Shown here in pieces: positions 22,776-35,331 of a DNA stretch of 64,000 bases. The translations under genes and the position numbers were made by a program. The DNA comes from Hordeum vulgare subsp. vulgare (taxonomy: Eukaryota > Streptophyta > Magnoliopsida > Poales > Poaceae). How positions within the stretch are numbered: the first letter of the stretch is position 1; each line of letters opens with the position of its first letter. The notes under the pieces are model-generated. The model worked only from the letters and a program-made list of their open reading frames with translations, made no database searches and had not been told where the DNA came from. The DNA lies in contig NC_058522.1 in the NCBI RefSeq assembly GCF_904849725.1, forward strand, positions 194,699,468 to 194,763,467, in the 5' to 3' direction.

Positions 22776-24267
22776 TGTAACACCCCAGATGTAATCCTTG
22801 CCATATTTGGATCATATCCTATGTTGTGGAACCATGTTTTGAATGTTATAAACTCACCATTTCATGTGGATCATTTCATGTCATCATCTTTGCATCATGG
22901 CATCATTCTTTTCTTTTCCATTGTTTCATTCTTGTTGGTTTGCTACCTTGCTTGTGGTGGTGTGTGATCATGTGGAGGTTACCAAACAATGCTTTCAAAC
23001 AACATTGCTTTTCTAACTATGTTAAAACCTTCTCCCCCTTTTTTATTTATTTAACTTGTGTGTCAAACCTTGAGTGAATCTGTTTTAAAAATGTTAAACA
23101 TTCAGAGTATTAACTTGTGGTTGAGGGGGTATTGTCTTGTGGTTTTTAAGCTTAAAACATTTGGTTTTTTTTAATAAAAACAATATATTAATTCCTGTTT
23201 TTAGGTATAATTTAATTGCTCCAAAAATCAGGTTTGCATTTTATTTAAATAGGGCATAAATCCCTCATGCCCTAGGTGTTTCTATTTTATTTTCAAAAAC
23301 CCTATGTTGCTCTCGGCATTTCATTTGTTCTTTGGTTTTTAAAAAAAGCAAAACCTTTTTTTGTTTCATTCTTTAGCCGGCACCAGAGAGAAGCCCAGGT
23401 GGGCCGGCCTACTCCTCCAACACCTGGGCCTCGCCTCTCCCCCCGCGCGCAGCAGCCCGCTCGGCGTCCCTCTTCTTCCTCCTGACGTCGTTGCTTTTCC
23501 CCTCCTTTCCGTCAGAGACCGAGAGCGAGATGTGAGAGAGAGCGCTTGCGTCCATCGTCTCACGGACATCGAGGCCGTCCCATCCGCCTCTATTTAGTGC
23601 ATTCCACCCTCGGTGTGTGTCTAGGGTTCCTCTTGACCCGCCATCACCTCCTTCTCCCTCTTCTTCCCCCCTCTTTGCAGGTAAGATTTAATGAGAGAGA
23701 GAGAAGTTCAAAGAGCGCCGCCGTCGATCCCGCCGTCCTCCTCATCGCTCGCAGCCTCCCCCGCGGCGTCTGAGGCGTCCGCAAGGATGGGGAACCTTCC
23801 CCCATTCCATTTCTGTCGCTAGCGGGGCCACTCCCCCTCTCTGGCGTCTCCTCCACGTCGACGTCGCCGGAGCAGAACAGGAATCATCGCAAGCGTCCCT
23901 CCTCTTCTTCCTGTTCTTGGTAGCGAGCTCATCTCCGAGCACACCAAGGTGAGCAGCTCCTCCCCCTCCTTCCGCTTCCCCGCGTCGTAGAGTCTCCGGA
24001 TGCGCGTAGCCGTCGTCGTAGTCCTCTACTGTTGCCACCGTCGCCGTAGTTAGATGCGCCGTCGCGCCATCACCGTGGGCCTCCTCCCAGGGAGCTAATC
24101 CCGGGAATGGAACCCCCAGGGTTCCCTCTTCCCTCGCGAGGCAGCCGTCGTAGGTTTTGGTTGTTGGAGAGACAGCAGAGAGCTTCCCCTGTTTCGGCTG
24201 CCGCCGTGGTAGGATAGAAGCAGAGGGGCTGCTCAAGAGAGCACGCGCCCCCTCTCTGGTAAGAAGA

Positions 24268-24338
24268 CTTACCGTAGCGCAGTGGCAGCCGTGCGTGCGC
24301 TAGTGCAGGGCGTCGTGGGTTCGATCCCCCGCAGGCGT
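24268..24338 (+). ncRNA. tRNA-like block 1, 3' LTR of B
   Basis: A box TAGCGCAGTGGC (24275-24286) and an exact B box GGTTCGATCCC (24318-24328). The T-arm GTGGG/CCCGC closes a seven-base TTCGATC loop. It is preceded by a perfect hairpin GGTAAG-AAGA-CTTACC (24258-24273). Confidence 0.5.
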
Positions 24339-24424
24339 CTTTCTTTTATCCTTGTTTTCTTCAGTAGCAGAACCGCGCCAGAGAAGCTTAGCCTTCTTCT
24401 TTCCCCCTCTTTGTCAAGCGCCAA

Positions 24425-24500
24425 AGCAGTAGCAGAGCGGTGTTGTGCATGTGGTGTAACCAGGGGGGTTGTGGGTTCGATCCACACCCAACCCCTTTTT
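24425..24500 (+). ncRNA. tRNA-like block 2, 3' LTR of B
   Basis: A box TAGCAGAGCGGT (24430-24441), B box GGTTCGATCCA (24474-24484) and TTTTT at 24496-24500. Layout and sequence match block 2 of the 5' LTR apart from point changes. Confidence 0.45.
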
Positions 24501-27500
24501 AATTTTTTTGCTTTCTTTCTCTCTATTTCACTTTTTGTGTGGATTCTTTTTACATTATGTGGTGTGTTGATGTTGTGTAGTATTTTTAGGCCTTGTGTGT
24601 GCACATGAGTGTGGTATGTGCACATGAGTGTATGTGTGTACACATGTGAGTGTGTGTGTGTGCATGAGGGTGCACATGCACATGTGCAAGAGGGCCTAAC
24701 CCCTCATGTTGCACCTAGTCATATGGTGTGGTGTGAGTAGTGCTTATGTGTGTGCATGTGTAGGTGTAGATGTTGTGGTGTGAGTCCATATACACATATG
24801 TATGTGTAAGTGAGTGCACATGTATGTGTGTGTGTGGACAACCACATTTCTATATGATGGGTGACATGTTAGTGATTCCATGCTAGGCCTAGTTGGGTTG
24901 TTCTAGCCCTAGTGACGTGCATGCGTAGGTGATGCTATATGTGCTAGTTTTCACATGTGATGATAGTATTTTGTAGTTTATAGGATTTTATGTGATATTT
25001 TCGAGCTAGCTTTATGCAATATTGTTACATGCAAGTACCCATGTATGATACATGATTTTGGGGTAGAATCATCCCAGGAATCTATTAGTACAGTCAGATT
25101 TCACTTTAGAGTAACTTCATGAAACTATTATTTTCTGATATGATGCCATGTTTAGAGCTTTACATTAGGTGGTGCTATGGCCCTTTGAGGTTCATTTCTT
25201 GATGGAATGGTAGTGGGTGAACCTCTCTACAGCATGGGGCCTTTGTTTTGTTCTTAGGAATTTGTATGCACCTATTGTGCCCTGTCAAAGTGGACACTTG
25301 GCTGAAACTGACAGATTTGTGAAACCTTCTGATTTTTACTAAGTCTGGGAATCTGATGTTATTTTCTTCCCCTGTTGTCTTGGATGAATTAGCTCCTGTG
25401 TTGGGAATCAGCCCATGCAACAAACTAAAGTTTGTGAGATTTTATGTTTGTTTAGCTCCCTGTTAAATTTCATGCTTATACACTTCCTGTAGATATCATT
25501 TTGGAGGCTACCAACATGCTTCAGAGCATAAGCAGCTGGTGAAAATCTGTGATTTTCACTAAGTCCCAGAATCTCTGATATTTTGTCCAAGTTAGTGTCT
25601 ATAGATCTTATCATGGGTGACTCCTTTGCATTAGCTTCTTGTTAAGGGTTGTAGAGCTTTTGGATGGCTTCTGTCTCATATCTTGTTTGACTCTTTTAGA
25701 TGGATGTAGCTACTTTAAATATTGTAGACAAACTGCTACGTTGTTGTTGAAAAACAGATTGTATGTTTGTGTTGATTTGAAGCTTGTGTGGGCACTGTTG
25801 ATGGTGTGGTGTGTTCCCATGCACCACCCCACTCATATTTTGTAGCTTTATCATGTGGCAACATGGTAACACGAGGCAGTGCCCATTGGAGGTGTTTGTG
25901 GTTATTTGAACCGTAGGTCTCCACAACTTGTTTTGTAGTTTCCGGTTGATCCGTGACTCTGTTCTCTATGTTCTTTATATGTTTTTGCATCGTTTTCTTG
26001 TGATGCACATGCTCATGCCATGTACATGCATGTCAAGATAACTTAAAATGAGGTTATGTTAAGAATTCAATTAACTCAACTAATGCAAATGAAAGTGACT
26101 AGAATAGTGATGCATGCTTCCTTCTTCACACATGCATCATATTGTTTGTTGCATTACGTTTTGCCGGTGTTCATTGGCTGTTATCTTATCTTGGGTAGCA
26201 TCGGGAACAGAGAGCGAGTACGTGGATTCTGGAGAGTACGTGCAGGAAGATTAAGAGCAGTTCCAAGCTGAAGACATCACAGGCAAGATGACCATGACCT
26301 TGACACCGTATCTAGCTTTGTTATGCTTAGAATAACGTTTCCTTCGTTACATGCTCACTGCCTACCACATGATATAAATGCCACTTCTCTTTGCCATGAA
26401 CCCCAAACACTTCCCTCTCCTAGCAAATGTTGTTTGGCTAAGTAGGCTTGCTCAACCTCTAATGAGTAGCTTTGCTAGTTGCAGGTGCCGGCTGTCTCAT
26501 GTGATAACATGAGTATTTTGATATCATTATGATTTAAACTCCTAATGAATTAATGCACATATATACTTGGTAAATAACGGAAGGCCTAGCCTTTTGCCGG
26601 GTGATTTGTTTCATTGTTGTCGCCTTAGTTTCGGTTTCCGGTGTTTGATTCCATAACTGATCGCTCCTAACACGTTCGGGGTTGTTATGGGGACCCCCTT
26701 GATAAATCGTTTAGTGATAAGGCTCGTCTGGCAGGACCCAACATTGGTTTTAATCTTCTAATCACCTAATAATAATTTGCATAAGGAATAGCTACCTTGA
26801 GGATTTAATCAACAACCCGGGCCAGTGCTCCTCATGAGTGTTGGTCCAAACTAGAGCACTGCGCGGGGCCAACTCAAGGTAACTTGAGTTATTTCTATCA
26901 GGCCAATGTACGTGTCGCTTATCCATCGTGTCCTGAAAACGAGATACGCGGCTCCTATCAGGATCGTCGACACGTCGGGAGGTCTTGCCAGATTTGTCTT
27001 ACCTTAGCGATATATCTAGCGTATAGGGATTCCCGTGAAACTTTGGGTCTCCTCAAAGTTGAGGTTTTCCTCTAAGGAACCCAACAATATCACGAGTTTC
27101 ATGATAGAGGATTACTTTGCGGCCTGTCGCAGTTTGTGATGGACTAGTTGGAGCACCCCTGCAGGGTTTAATCTTTCAGAAAGCCCTACACGCGGTTATG
27201 TGGCAAATGTGGATATTTTGTTAACATCCAGTTCTGGACAACTTGAAGTAACTCTAATAAAACTGCCAACTGCATGCGTTACCATGACTGTCTCCTTCGG
27301 AGATCGCTCTTCAATCGACAACACGGTGGGGTTATGTTTGCCGTAGGTAGCTGCTTAGGATCACGTAGAGCTCAATCTACTTTTCGATCGCTTGCGTAGA
27401 CCACCATATGAATACTTTGATCATCATAAGGTAGCCACCATATATGCTTAGGTTGCTGCAAACCCATACACTAAACCTTCCTCACCTAATAACTTGGCTA

Positions 27501-27946
27501 GATTCAATACCAAGGTCATTAGAGTGCTAAGTCCCCGTGGCTCACAGATTACTACAAAACCCAACAGGTACAGGTACGCCCAACGCAGGAGATCCTGATG
27601 ACAACAAGTTGAAGTGGGAGTTCGATGAGGACACTGGCCGTCTGTATGTGAACTATCCGGAAGATTGAGGTCGTGGTCGTGATCGTGGGCCAGCATTCGG
27701 GATATTTTAGTTCATCTGTTTTGTGTTTAAGTCTGTAGTTGGACCTTCTGCTACTCTGAATAATGTGTGTATGTACGCTATATGCTATATTCTTAACACA
27801 TGCCAAGTGTATGCCCTACTTGTTACTCTTTTAATTGTGTATTGTGATGATTATCCCGTTTGCGAAACGCATAGATGCGCCCCTTTCCCCTTTTGAGGCC
27901 TTGTCCCCAAATAAAGAAAGGGCCACATCTTATTCGTTAAAGGTAC

Positions 27947-28242
27947 CTCTGGAACTTTCGGGTGTGCACAACGTCTTCCATGTGTCACAACTTCGGAAGT
28001 GTTTTCAAGCGCCAAACCATCCTGATCTTCATAAGGACATTGACCATCAGGCCATCGACCTTCAGCCAGATCTCACTTATCATGATAAGTCGATCCGCAT
28101 CCTGGATGAAGCAGAGCGTTGCACCATAAGCCGCACCATCAAGTATTTCAAGGTTCAGTGGAGCAACCACAGCGAAGCAAAAGCAACATGGGAGCGTGAA
28201 GACTATCTCCGATCTGAGTTTCCGTACCTTTTTAGCACCTAG
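27947..28242 (+). pseudogene. pol: Chromodomain-like integrase tail, element A (continuation)
   Basis: The last base of 10246 and the first bases of 27947 complete a proline codon, and the frame then stays open to TAG at 28240. It contains HNVFHVSQLRKCF, LQPDLTYHDKSI, YFKVQWSNHSEAKATWE and YLRSEFPYLF. This is the last part of pol in A, displaced 17.7 kb by element B. It has no stop in about 97 codons, in contrast to the rest of A's pol. Confidence 0.85.
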
Positions 28243-28271
28243 CTTAGGAATCTCAAGGACAAGATTCTTGT

Positions 28272-28283
28272 AAGGGGGATAGG
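28272..28283 (+). other. Polypurine tract of element A
   Basis: AAGGGGGATAGG lies two bases before the 3' LTR start, in the normal place for plus-strand priming. Confidence 0.75.
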
Positions 28284-29924
28284 TCTGTCACACCCTGTTT
28301 TCTCTGTTACTTTTTGTGTAATTCAAAAATCTGAGTTTATTAAAACGTTTTGAAACTAATGTTGTGAGTGCTATGATTGCCACTGTAAGCTTGAATGCTT
28401 GAGTGTGTGATATCAAAAACCATATTCTCATAACCTAATTATTTTTAAAACCCATTTTCTTATTTCTGGTTAATTCATAACCCTGCTTTGGGTTGCACTA
28501 CAAGTCCTTGATGGCAAGGAGTGCTCTTACCCAAAGTTGGTGATCTGGTTCCAGCACCATTTTAGTTCACCAAAACCATTAAATAATTATTTTATGAATT
28601 ATTTTCCTATTTTAATTGCATGTCCATTTTTGAGGCTAGAAATGATATTCCTATATGGAAAAGTACTTTTCTGCCTTGAGAAAATCTAAGAAAATTTGGA
28701 GGTACTCAGAAGGACAAATATTTTCCAAACATAAGATTTTCAACCCCTATTTATATTATTATTATTTGAGTAAAACCCTAAAAACCTTTTCTGTATGTTT
28801 TGTCCTTTTGAAATATTTCCAAAGGAAATATTCTCAATAAATCCCTAGGAAATTCTTGTGGTATACCTAAGCCATATTTTGTGCCCATATAAAATTTCAC
28901 CTTGATCCAAGGTGATTAAGGTCACCAAATAATTGCAAAACCCCTTCTGTCTAGTATGAAGTTAGAGCAACTCTACATAGCAAAGTTTATCCAATGGAGA
29001 TGAAACTTTGCAGGAGTGCCTAATACCTCAAATGAGGACTCCATGGCAAAAATGGGATTTGTGGGACTTCATTTGCCTACACTCTCTTTGAAAGGAACAT
29101 ATCTGGTCATTTGGTGATGTTTTCAAGATTACAAAGCTAAACTTGTCCAGTGGAGCTCAAACTTGGTGAAACCACTTGTTTTAGCACCAAACCCAATCAT
29201 GTTAAGTTGCATAGCCAATGGTGGGGTGCAACCACCCCAAACCATTGTCGAGCACCTTCTAACAGTTGGGTAAAACCCCTCCTAACCTTAGCTAAACCCA
29301 ATCCCTTTCCCCAAACTCATAGGTTAGGTGGCTAACATCAATGCCTAACTCCACTCAAGTGGACCCTCTCTGGTTCAAAGTAGATAAACCAAAATCTCCA
29401 ATTTAACCTTCTGCCCAAGGCTGACAGCAGCTATTTCCTTGTCTCTCTTTGACCAACCGAGGCTCCCACTAGACTCCAACGGCTAGGCATCTCCAAGCCA
29501 GTGCCCAGGACATGGTAGACACATCCAAGGCACCTCACACTGCGCCAGCATGCCGTGGCATGCCAAAGGTGTGCCCTGGGCATGCTACAGAGAGCAACCT
29601 AGGTGGTGGCGACTCCCTCATCCAATTCCAGCCTCCCCGCGGCGTCTCTCCTCTTTTCCGACAACCCCTCTACATTAGGAAATATTTAGGGCCCCTCCTT
29701 TCCTGCGCTAAGAGCCGGTGCGACGCGTACCCGCGCACACGAGAAGCGCCAAAGGAGTGCGGCCATGATAGCTCACCTCTCCTCTCTCCCTCTCTCTCGC
29801 AGTGAGTCCTGGAGGTCCAAAACCACGTCCTAAGACCGTGGTTTCGACCCGAGCCTCTCTCTACACCCCCATGCATGCCATGGTGGATCACTAGCACTCC
29901 TGAGTTGGCTCACCATCGCGGGCC

Positions 29925-29932
29925 TATAAATA
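29925..29932 (+). promoter_or_regulatory. TATA box, 3' LTR of A
   Basis: TATAAATA in the same context as at 3545-3552. Confidence 0.65.
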
Positions 29933-30968
29933 GTCCCTCCCCTCGCTCCAGAACCCCTCGCTCCACCTCACCGAGACCTCAATCACCTCCCTAGCCACCC
30001 CATTGAGCAAGCAGAGCCCTGGTGCTCGAGATCGACCGAGGCCCCTCCGCCTCGGAGCTCCGGTCCATCTCCGGCTACATGTCGGCTCTCGCGTCCCTCT
30101 GCCCACCAAAACACTCCTCATGACACCAGGAATCTTACCCCCTCTTCCCCGAGCAAGTCTGTGCCCATAGCTACCACCTCCACCTTCACTCGAAATTCCT
30201 CCGCCGCGACTACCTCATTCCGGTGAACTACAGCCCCTCCGTTGTTGACTCGACCACCAGCTGGTAGGCGTCGATGAGGCGGACCCATTCTTGTCTTTGT
30301 TAGTGCCCGAGGACGTCGGTAGCCACACCAGTGTGGTCCTCCTCCTCTCTGGCCAGAGGTAGGAAATGACCCCGATAGGTGTGCCCCACCTGTCAGTGGC
30401 CCATCTCTCTCCCTCACTGCCTGCAACCACTAATCGCAGGGGCCCACACGTCAGGTTCAAACCTGATGGCGCGCGCGCGTGGTTAGGCTGGTTGGCTGGC
30501 CAGTGGGTCTGCCGAGTCCCAGGCCAAGCCAGGACAGGGGTTGTAGCCCTTTTTCTTTTTGTTTTAAACTTGATTCTAAATGATTTTTATAAAAATATTT
30601 AACTAGTAAAATACTATGATTCTTCCACTGTTATTTCCCTAAAAATGTGTAGTATTTAACAGAACCATTGGATGAATATTTGCAACAACTATTCTGTTTC
30701 ATAAAAATAAATAGGGTTAAATTGGAACAGTTTTGCTTCTGTTATATTGATTTTAAAAATATTCTTTCACTAAAACCAGAGACAAATATTTTTAAAATAA
30801 CTATATGGATTTATCAGGATTAAACAACATTTTTAAAGTGACTTTGTGATCTGTTTTCGAGTGAGCTACTTATTGCTTTTATTTATTACGACGATAGAAA
30901 ACCCGTGTGATGAAGGAGTTGGACTTGAAGACCTCGAAGACCCTGGATAACTAGGTGACCAAGGCAAG

Positions 30969-32635
30969 TGATACGTCTCAAACGTATCTATAATTTTTGA
31001 TGGTTTCACGTTGTTATCTTGTCTTCTTTGGTTGTTTTATGTACCTTTTAAATCATTTTTGGGACTAACTTATTAATTCAGTGCCAAGTGCCAGTTCCTG
31101 TTTTTTTCGTGTTTTTGACTCTTTTCAGATCTGATTTTGGAACGGAGTCCAAACGGCAGAAAAAACCCAAAATGATTTTTTCCTGAACGGAAGAAGACCA
31201 GGGGGCTTTTGGGCCAAGCCAGGTGGGCTCTAGGGAGCCCACAAGCCCCCACTCCGCTACCAGGGGGAGGCGGCGGTGGGCAGGATTGTGGCCTCCCTGG
31301 CCTCCCCCTAACCTAGGTCTTTGGCCTATAAATTCCCAAATATTTTGTAAAAAATCAGGGGAGCCTCGAAAATACTTTTCCGCCGCCGCAAGCTTCCGTT
31401 TCCACAAGATCTCTTCTGGAGACCCTTCCCGGCGCCCTGCCGGAGGGGACTTTGGAGTTGGAGGGCTTCTTCATCATCATCATCGCTCCTCCAATGACTC
31501 GTGAGTAGTTCACTTCAGACCTACGGGTCCGTAGTGAGTAGCTAGATGGCTTCTTCTCTCTCTTGGATCTTCAATACAAAGTTCTCCATGATCTTCATGG
31601 AGATCTATCCGATGTAATCTTCTTTGGCGGTGTGTTTGTCGAGATCCGATGAATTGTGGATTTGTGATCATATTATCTATGATATATATTTGAGTCTTTG
31701 CTGATTTCTTATAGGCATGATTTGATATCCTTGTACGTCTCTCTGAGTCTTGGGTTTTGTTTGGCCAACTAGATCTTTGATTCTTGCAATGGGAGAAGTG
31801 CTTGGTTTTGGGTTCTCCCATGTGGTGACCTTTCCCAGTGACAGTAGGGGCAGCAAGGCACACATCAAGTAGTTACCATCAAGGGTAAAAAGATGGGGTT
31901 TTTATCATTGGTTTGAGATTATCCCTCTACATCATGTCATCTTGCTTAAGGCGTTACTCTGTTCTTATGGACTTAATACACTAGATGCATGCTCGATAGC
32001 GGTCGACGTGTGGAGTAATAGTAGTAGATGCAGAAAGTATCGGTCTACTTGTTTTGGACGTGATGCCTATAGATATAATCATTGCATAGATATCGTCACG
32101 ACTTTGCGCGGTTCTATCAATTCCTCGACAGTAATTTGTTCACCCACCGTCTACTTGTTTTCATGAGAGAAGCCACTAGTAAACACTATGGCCCCCGGGT
32201 CTATTCACATCCATCGTTTACATCTCCGCTTTTACTTTGCTTTGTTACTTTGTTGCTTTCAGTTCTCACTTGGCAAACAATCTATAAGGGATTGACAACC
32301 CCTTCATAGCGTTGGGTGCAAGTTTTTGTGTTTGTGCAGGATCTTGAGATACTCCTCCACCGGATTGATACCTTGGTTCTCAAACTGAGGGAAATACTTG
32401 CCTCCGTTGTGCTACATCATCCTTTCCGCTTCGAGGGAACACCAACGCAAGGCTCCAAGGCCACGGGGGAAATCCTTTGAATACTTGCCTAGGAAGTCCC
32501 TTAAGGCGTAGCTGCAGCTGAAGGATTCCTGGTGCCGTCGACACGACGACTATTGTTGGCGCCATTGGACGGTCTTTTGTTGCAGTAGCAGAAGTATTTC
32601 TGGCGCCGTTGCCAGGGATACACAGCAAACATCAG
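30969..32635 (+). mobile_element. Solo LTR, Athila-like gypsy (TGATACGTCTC type)
   Basis: It starts TGATACGTCTC and ends AACATCA, flanked by perfect GCAAG duplications (30964-30968 and 32636-32640); the undisrupted site is seen in the 5' LTR of A near 4587. The start resembles the LTR start of the Athila-type element at 50828 (TGATACGTCC on its own strand). A TATAAATT box is at 31327-31334. A primer-site-like TGGCGCCGTTGCC lies at 32602-32614, inside the unit. No coding sequence; 1667 bp. Confidence 0.88.
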
Positions 32636-33879
32636 CAAGCAGCCCTTTGACCATGTCTGAGCATAAGTTATATTGCATGCTAGTCTACAAAGATTTCCGT
32701 TGCATGTGATCCTAAGTATCGGTAAATCATCGAAGTGATGTTACCGATGGCTCCTCCGGGGCACTTGCATTATTGAGCATGATCCTACCACCTATGAGGG
32801 TCACGCTAATACCATGTTGACAAGTAGAGCTAAGCATAGTAGCATGAGCATGATGTTGGTTTAAATCAAAGGTTTATGAAAACCGCGTCGGGTGCCACTA
32901 ATGCCCAAGGGTGATGATGAGTTAGCTGGCCACTTTTGGTGAAGTGGTGCACCGGGTATATGTGTGAGTATGGTTTCAGAAATGGGAATAGATTTATGAT
33001 GTGTCGACCGTCCCAACCCTACATATACGACCACATTACCCCTTTACGGGACGGGGCTTTGTTGATTACTCTGGTCGGTGCTAGCAAAGAGCCACATTAC
33101 TAGTGGCAGGAGTGATGTGTGGTCACTCTTGTTATGGGGTCGTGCCAGGTAGGGCAACTATGCCGTTTTTACGTGTTCCAGGAACACCGTTGGTCCCCGC
33201 ATGGTTGCTACTGTCTAGAGTCGGTGCTCGTAAGACGTACAACATGTGGGTTGGGTACCAATCGAGTGGACCTCTTTGTCTAGTATCGTCAGGGGAAAGG
33301 CATTGATCGGATACTTACCTCGGGTATGTTATATACCGCGAGTCGTGGATGACACGGAAGTTTCCCGGATCTCGTGGGTCCAGCGTACTCCCTCTACAGA
33401 GTGTAAAACTATCCAAATAGACGTGTCCACGGTCAAGGATAGTTGGGAAATCCTGCTTAAACTACGCCCAGTCATTTTCGCATAAACCAAGTGTGTGTGT
33501 GAGTGTGTGGTGAAAACGTGTATATATGAAACAATTGTTATGACCATGTTTGGTGACTTGGCATATAGGGTGAACCCGGAGAGTTCATCCCTTGACAGTT
33601 ATGTTGATATCTGTAACCTATTTTTCTACTCAATATTTAACTTATGTTGCACATCCATGATCATGTTTATTTACAACCAAGAAGTTATCCACCAAAGATG
33701 CATATTACTTGTTATCCTTCACTTGCATTGTTCATATCATGGGTTGTTTGGGAGTACATTCAAAAGTACTCATTGGCTTGCCACTGGTTATATTATTGAC
33801 CCCAAGCATAACAGACAACTACTACTTAAGACAAAAGTATATTGCAAAATTTCCAACACCCTCCTAGGGCCCAGAAGTT

Positions 33880-35331
33880 TTCGATGCAACAGGAAGGGAA
33901 AAATAAAGCTCAAGCGGAGGAGGCGCTATCCTTGTCATGGCTCCTGGAGGCCCCGGTGCCAAGGCTGTCGTTCCCCTCGTAGGACGTCGTCTGAACAAAC
34001 CGCCTAGCCAAGGACTCCACATGCTTGTGAACCTTGTCCCAGAGGGGGCTCTCGAGCTCCGCGGGCATTGGCTCCATCACGTGGGAAAGGTCAAAGTTGG
34101 GGTCGCGGTCGCGCAGATTGGAGAAAACATGCGTGAGTGCGCTATCCAGGAGATCGCTCATGGTGAACTAGGTGTCTTCGTCCACCTTGGAGATGCCCGA
34201 CTCCAGCGCCTCCACCACCTTGAGGAATAAGTCGAGGTATCCTCCGTCCTCCTGCACATTTAGCAGCGCAGGGGCGTCCGCGACAAAGCGGAGGAGCGCA
34301 CCACCCGCATGATGGACAAGCTCTTGGAACTGCTTGGCGTGCTGCGCCTCCACATGTCATGCATCGTGTGTGCTCCATGTCGTCCTTGTCCACCTGCATG
34401 GCATTGACGGCGTCACCAATTTGGGCCTGAAGCGACTTCAACTCCTCCTTGGCCTCCCCCTGAATTATGAGGGCAGCTTGTGCAACCTGCAGGTGGGCCA
34501 TGAGCGTGCTCACCTCCACCTGGAGCACATCGCACCTGATCTAGAGACGGGCTTCCTGTGAGGGGAGCTTGCCGTGATACTCCTCCTGGGTGGCCTCCCA
34601 CTCTTGAGCCACCCTCGCATCCGCATCAGCAAGGTCTTTCCCACCCACTGCCACAAAGACGGTTTCATTGGCAATAACACGCCCTTCCACAGACTCGAGA
34701 TGCTCGCTCTTTGCCTCTTGATCGAAGGCGGTCCGGGCGGCCTCCCACTCACGGAGAGCCACGTCCCCCTCCCGCTCGGTGATGGTGCTTCCCTGTGGGC
34801 CAGATCCTCCTTGCTCTCGCGCTTCAGGAGGTGAATGTGGTGGCATGGTCCACAGGCCCCCAGGGCTCTGTCATTGCCCAGGAGGGGGGCACGTATCCTT
34901 CGGGCATCGTCAGGCCAAGCGCGGAGGCAGAGGCCTCACCAGAAGGCGGTGCACGAGAGGGTGCACCCGACGGGGAATCCCTGCGCCTCTTGGGCGTGGG
35001 TGCCGTTGAAAGTTTGGTGGTCAGATTCATTGGGACAGACAAGGTACGCAAGGAAAAGCAATTGCGACAGTGCACTTACTCATTGTTGACAACCAAGCGC
35101 CATTGCGTTGGGGCCAGCCTAGGGGGCTAGCCCCCGTCGCCCCCATGAGAAGATGGCGGCTCTAAAACCACGTCCGTGCTTCAACACTTGTGGCACCCCT
35201 CCTCGCCACCATGCAAAGGTGAGGGGGAAGAAGGCAATGTTTGCACAAGAATGGCAGAGCAGAACGGGAGAAAGGCAGATGGGAGAAGATGTGTGGTGGT
35301 GGCTACGCCCCTTGGACATGCTGGCTTTATA
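33880..35331 (-). pseudogene. Antisense accessory gene of a gypsy element, right copy
   Basis: Minus-strand TATAAAG (35325-35331) is followed by a leader, a GTAAGT donor near 35080 (same place as in the left copy) and an exon with KRRRDSPSGAPSRAPPSG. A long charged region follows (34846-34382) with VSTLMAHLQVAQAALIIQG and EELKSLQAQIGDAVNAMQVD, probably a coiled coil. The C-terminal part (34353-33910) holds FVADAPALLNV, LDLFLKVVEALESGISKV and SALTHVFSNL, aligning with the left copy. Frames change several times. The protein resembles the rear half of plant gypsy-type transposon proteins (Transposase_28-like), from memory. Function unknown. Confidence 0.5.

Larger units (their letters stand above)
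10247..27941 (+). mobile_element. Gypsy LTR retrotransposon B nested in A
   Basis: A nearly complete element with two LTRs of about 5.1 kb, a primer site at 15316, gag-pol from 18310 to 22738 and a purine-rich tract before the 3' LTR. Target duplication: GCTAC (10242-10246) on the left and GGTAC (27942-27946) on the right, one mutation apart. Removing B restores the reading frame of A's integrase tail, which confirms both ends. It is the same broad type as A (chromovirus-like C-terminus) but a different family. Its leader was later hit by an Angela-type element, now a solo LTR. All reading frames are broken. Confidence 0.92.
22776..27941 (+). repeat. 3' LTR of element B (5166 bp)
   Basis: It begins TGTAACACCCC and ends GTTAAA; the expected final CA has mutated to AA. 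It matches the 5' LTR over its length. It has an extra segment near 25480-25520 missing from the other copy, and a shorter GT array. tRNA-like blocks are at 24268-24338 and 24425-24500. No gene is supported. Confidence 0.9.
1944..33860 (+). mobile_element. Gypsy LTR retrotransposon A, chromovirus type, interrupted
   Basis: The element starts TGTCACACCC at 1944. It has a 5' LTR to 5122, a methionine-tRNA-type primer site, a leader ORF, gag, protease, RT, RNase H, integrase, a chromodomain-like C-terminus ending at 28242, a purine tract, and a 3' LTR from 28286. Gene order (integrase after RNase H) makes it Ty3-gypsy, and the C-terminal tail resembles Tekay/Del chromoviruses. The integrase tail is split by element B, and the 3' LTR carries a solo LTR. 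Many stops and frameshifts show it is dead. The right end is uncertain: the 3' LTR lacks the last roughly 320 bases seen in the 5' LTR, so no target duplication can be paired with CGACA at 1939-1943. Confidence 0.85.
28286..33860 (+). repeat. 3' LTR of element A, with insertion and truncation
   Basis: It matches the 5' LTR from TGTCACACCC to CATAGTAGCATGA (32847), apart from the solo LTR at 30969-32635. From 32848 to about 33860 it has about 1 kb that the 5' LTR lacks, and it lacks the roughly 320-base end of the 5' LTR. Each LTR has therefore lost a different part, and the original LTR was probably over 4 kb. The right boundary near 33860 is where the accessory-gene region begins and is approximate. 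Confidence 0.7.

Noticed and set aside
33495..34007. A 170-codon plus-strand ORF
   Set aside because: It spans the end of the A LTR and the complement of the accessory gene, has no motif and is probably a chance frame.
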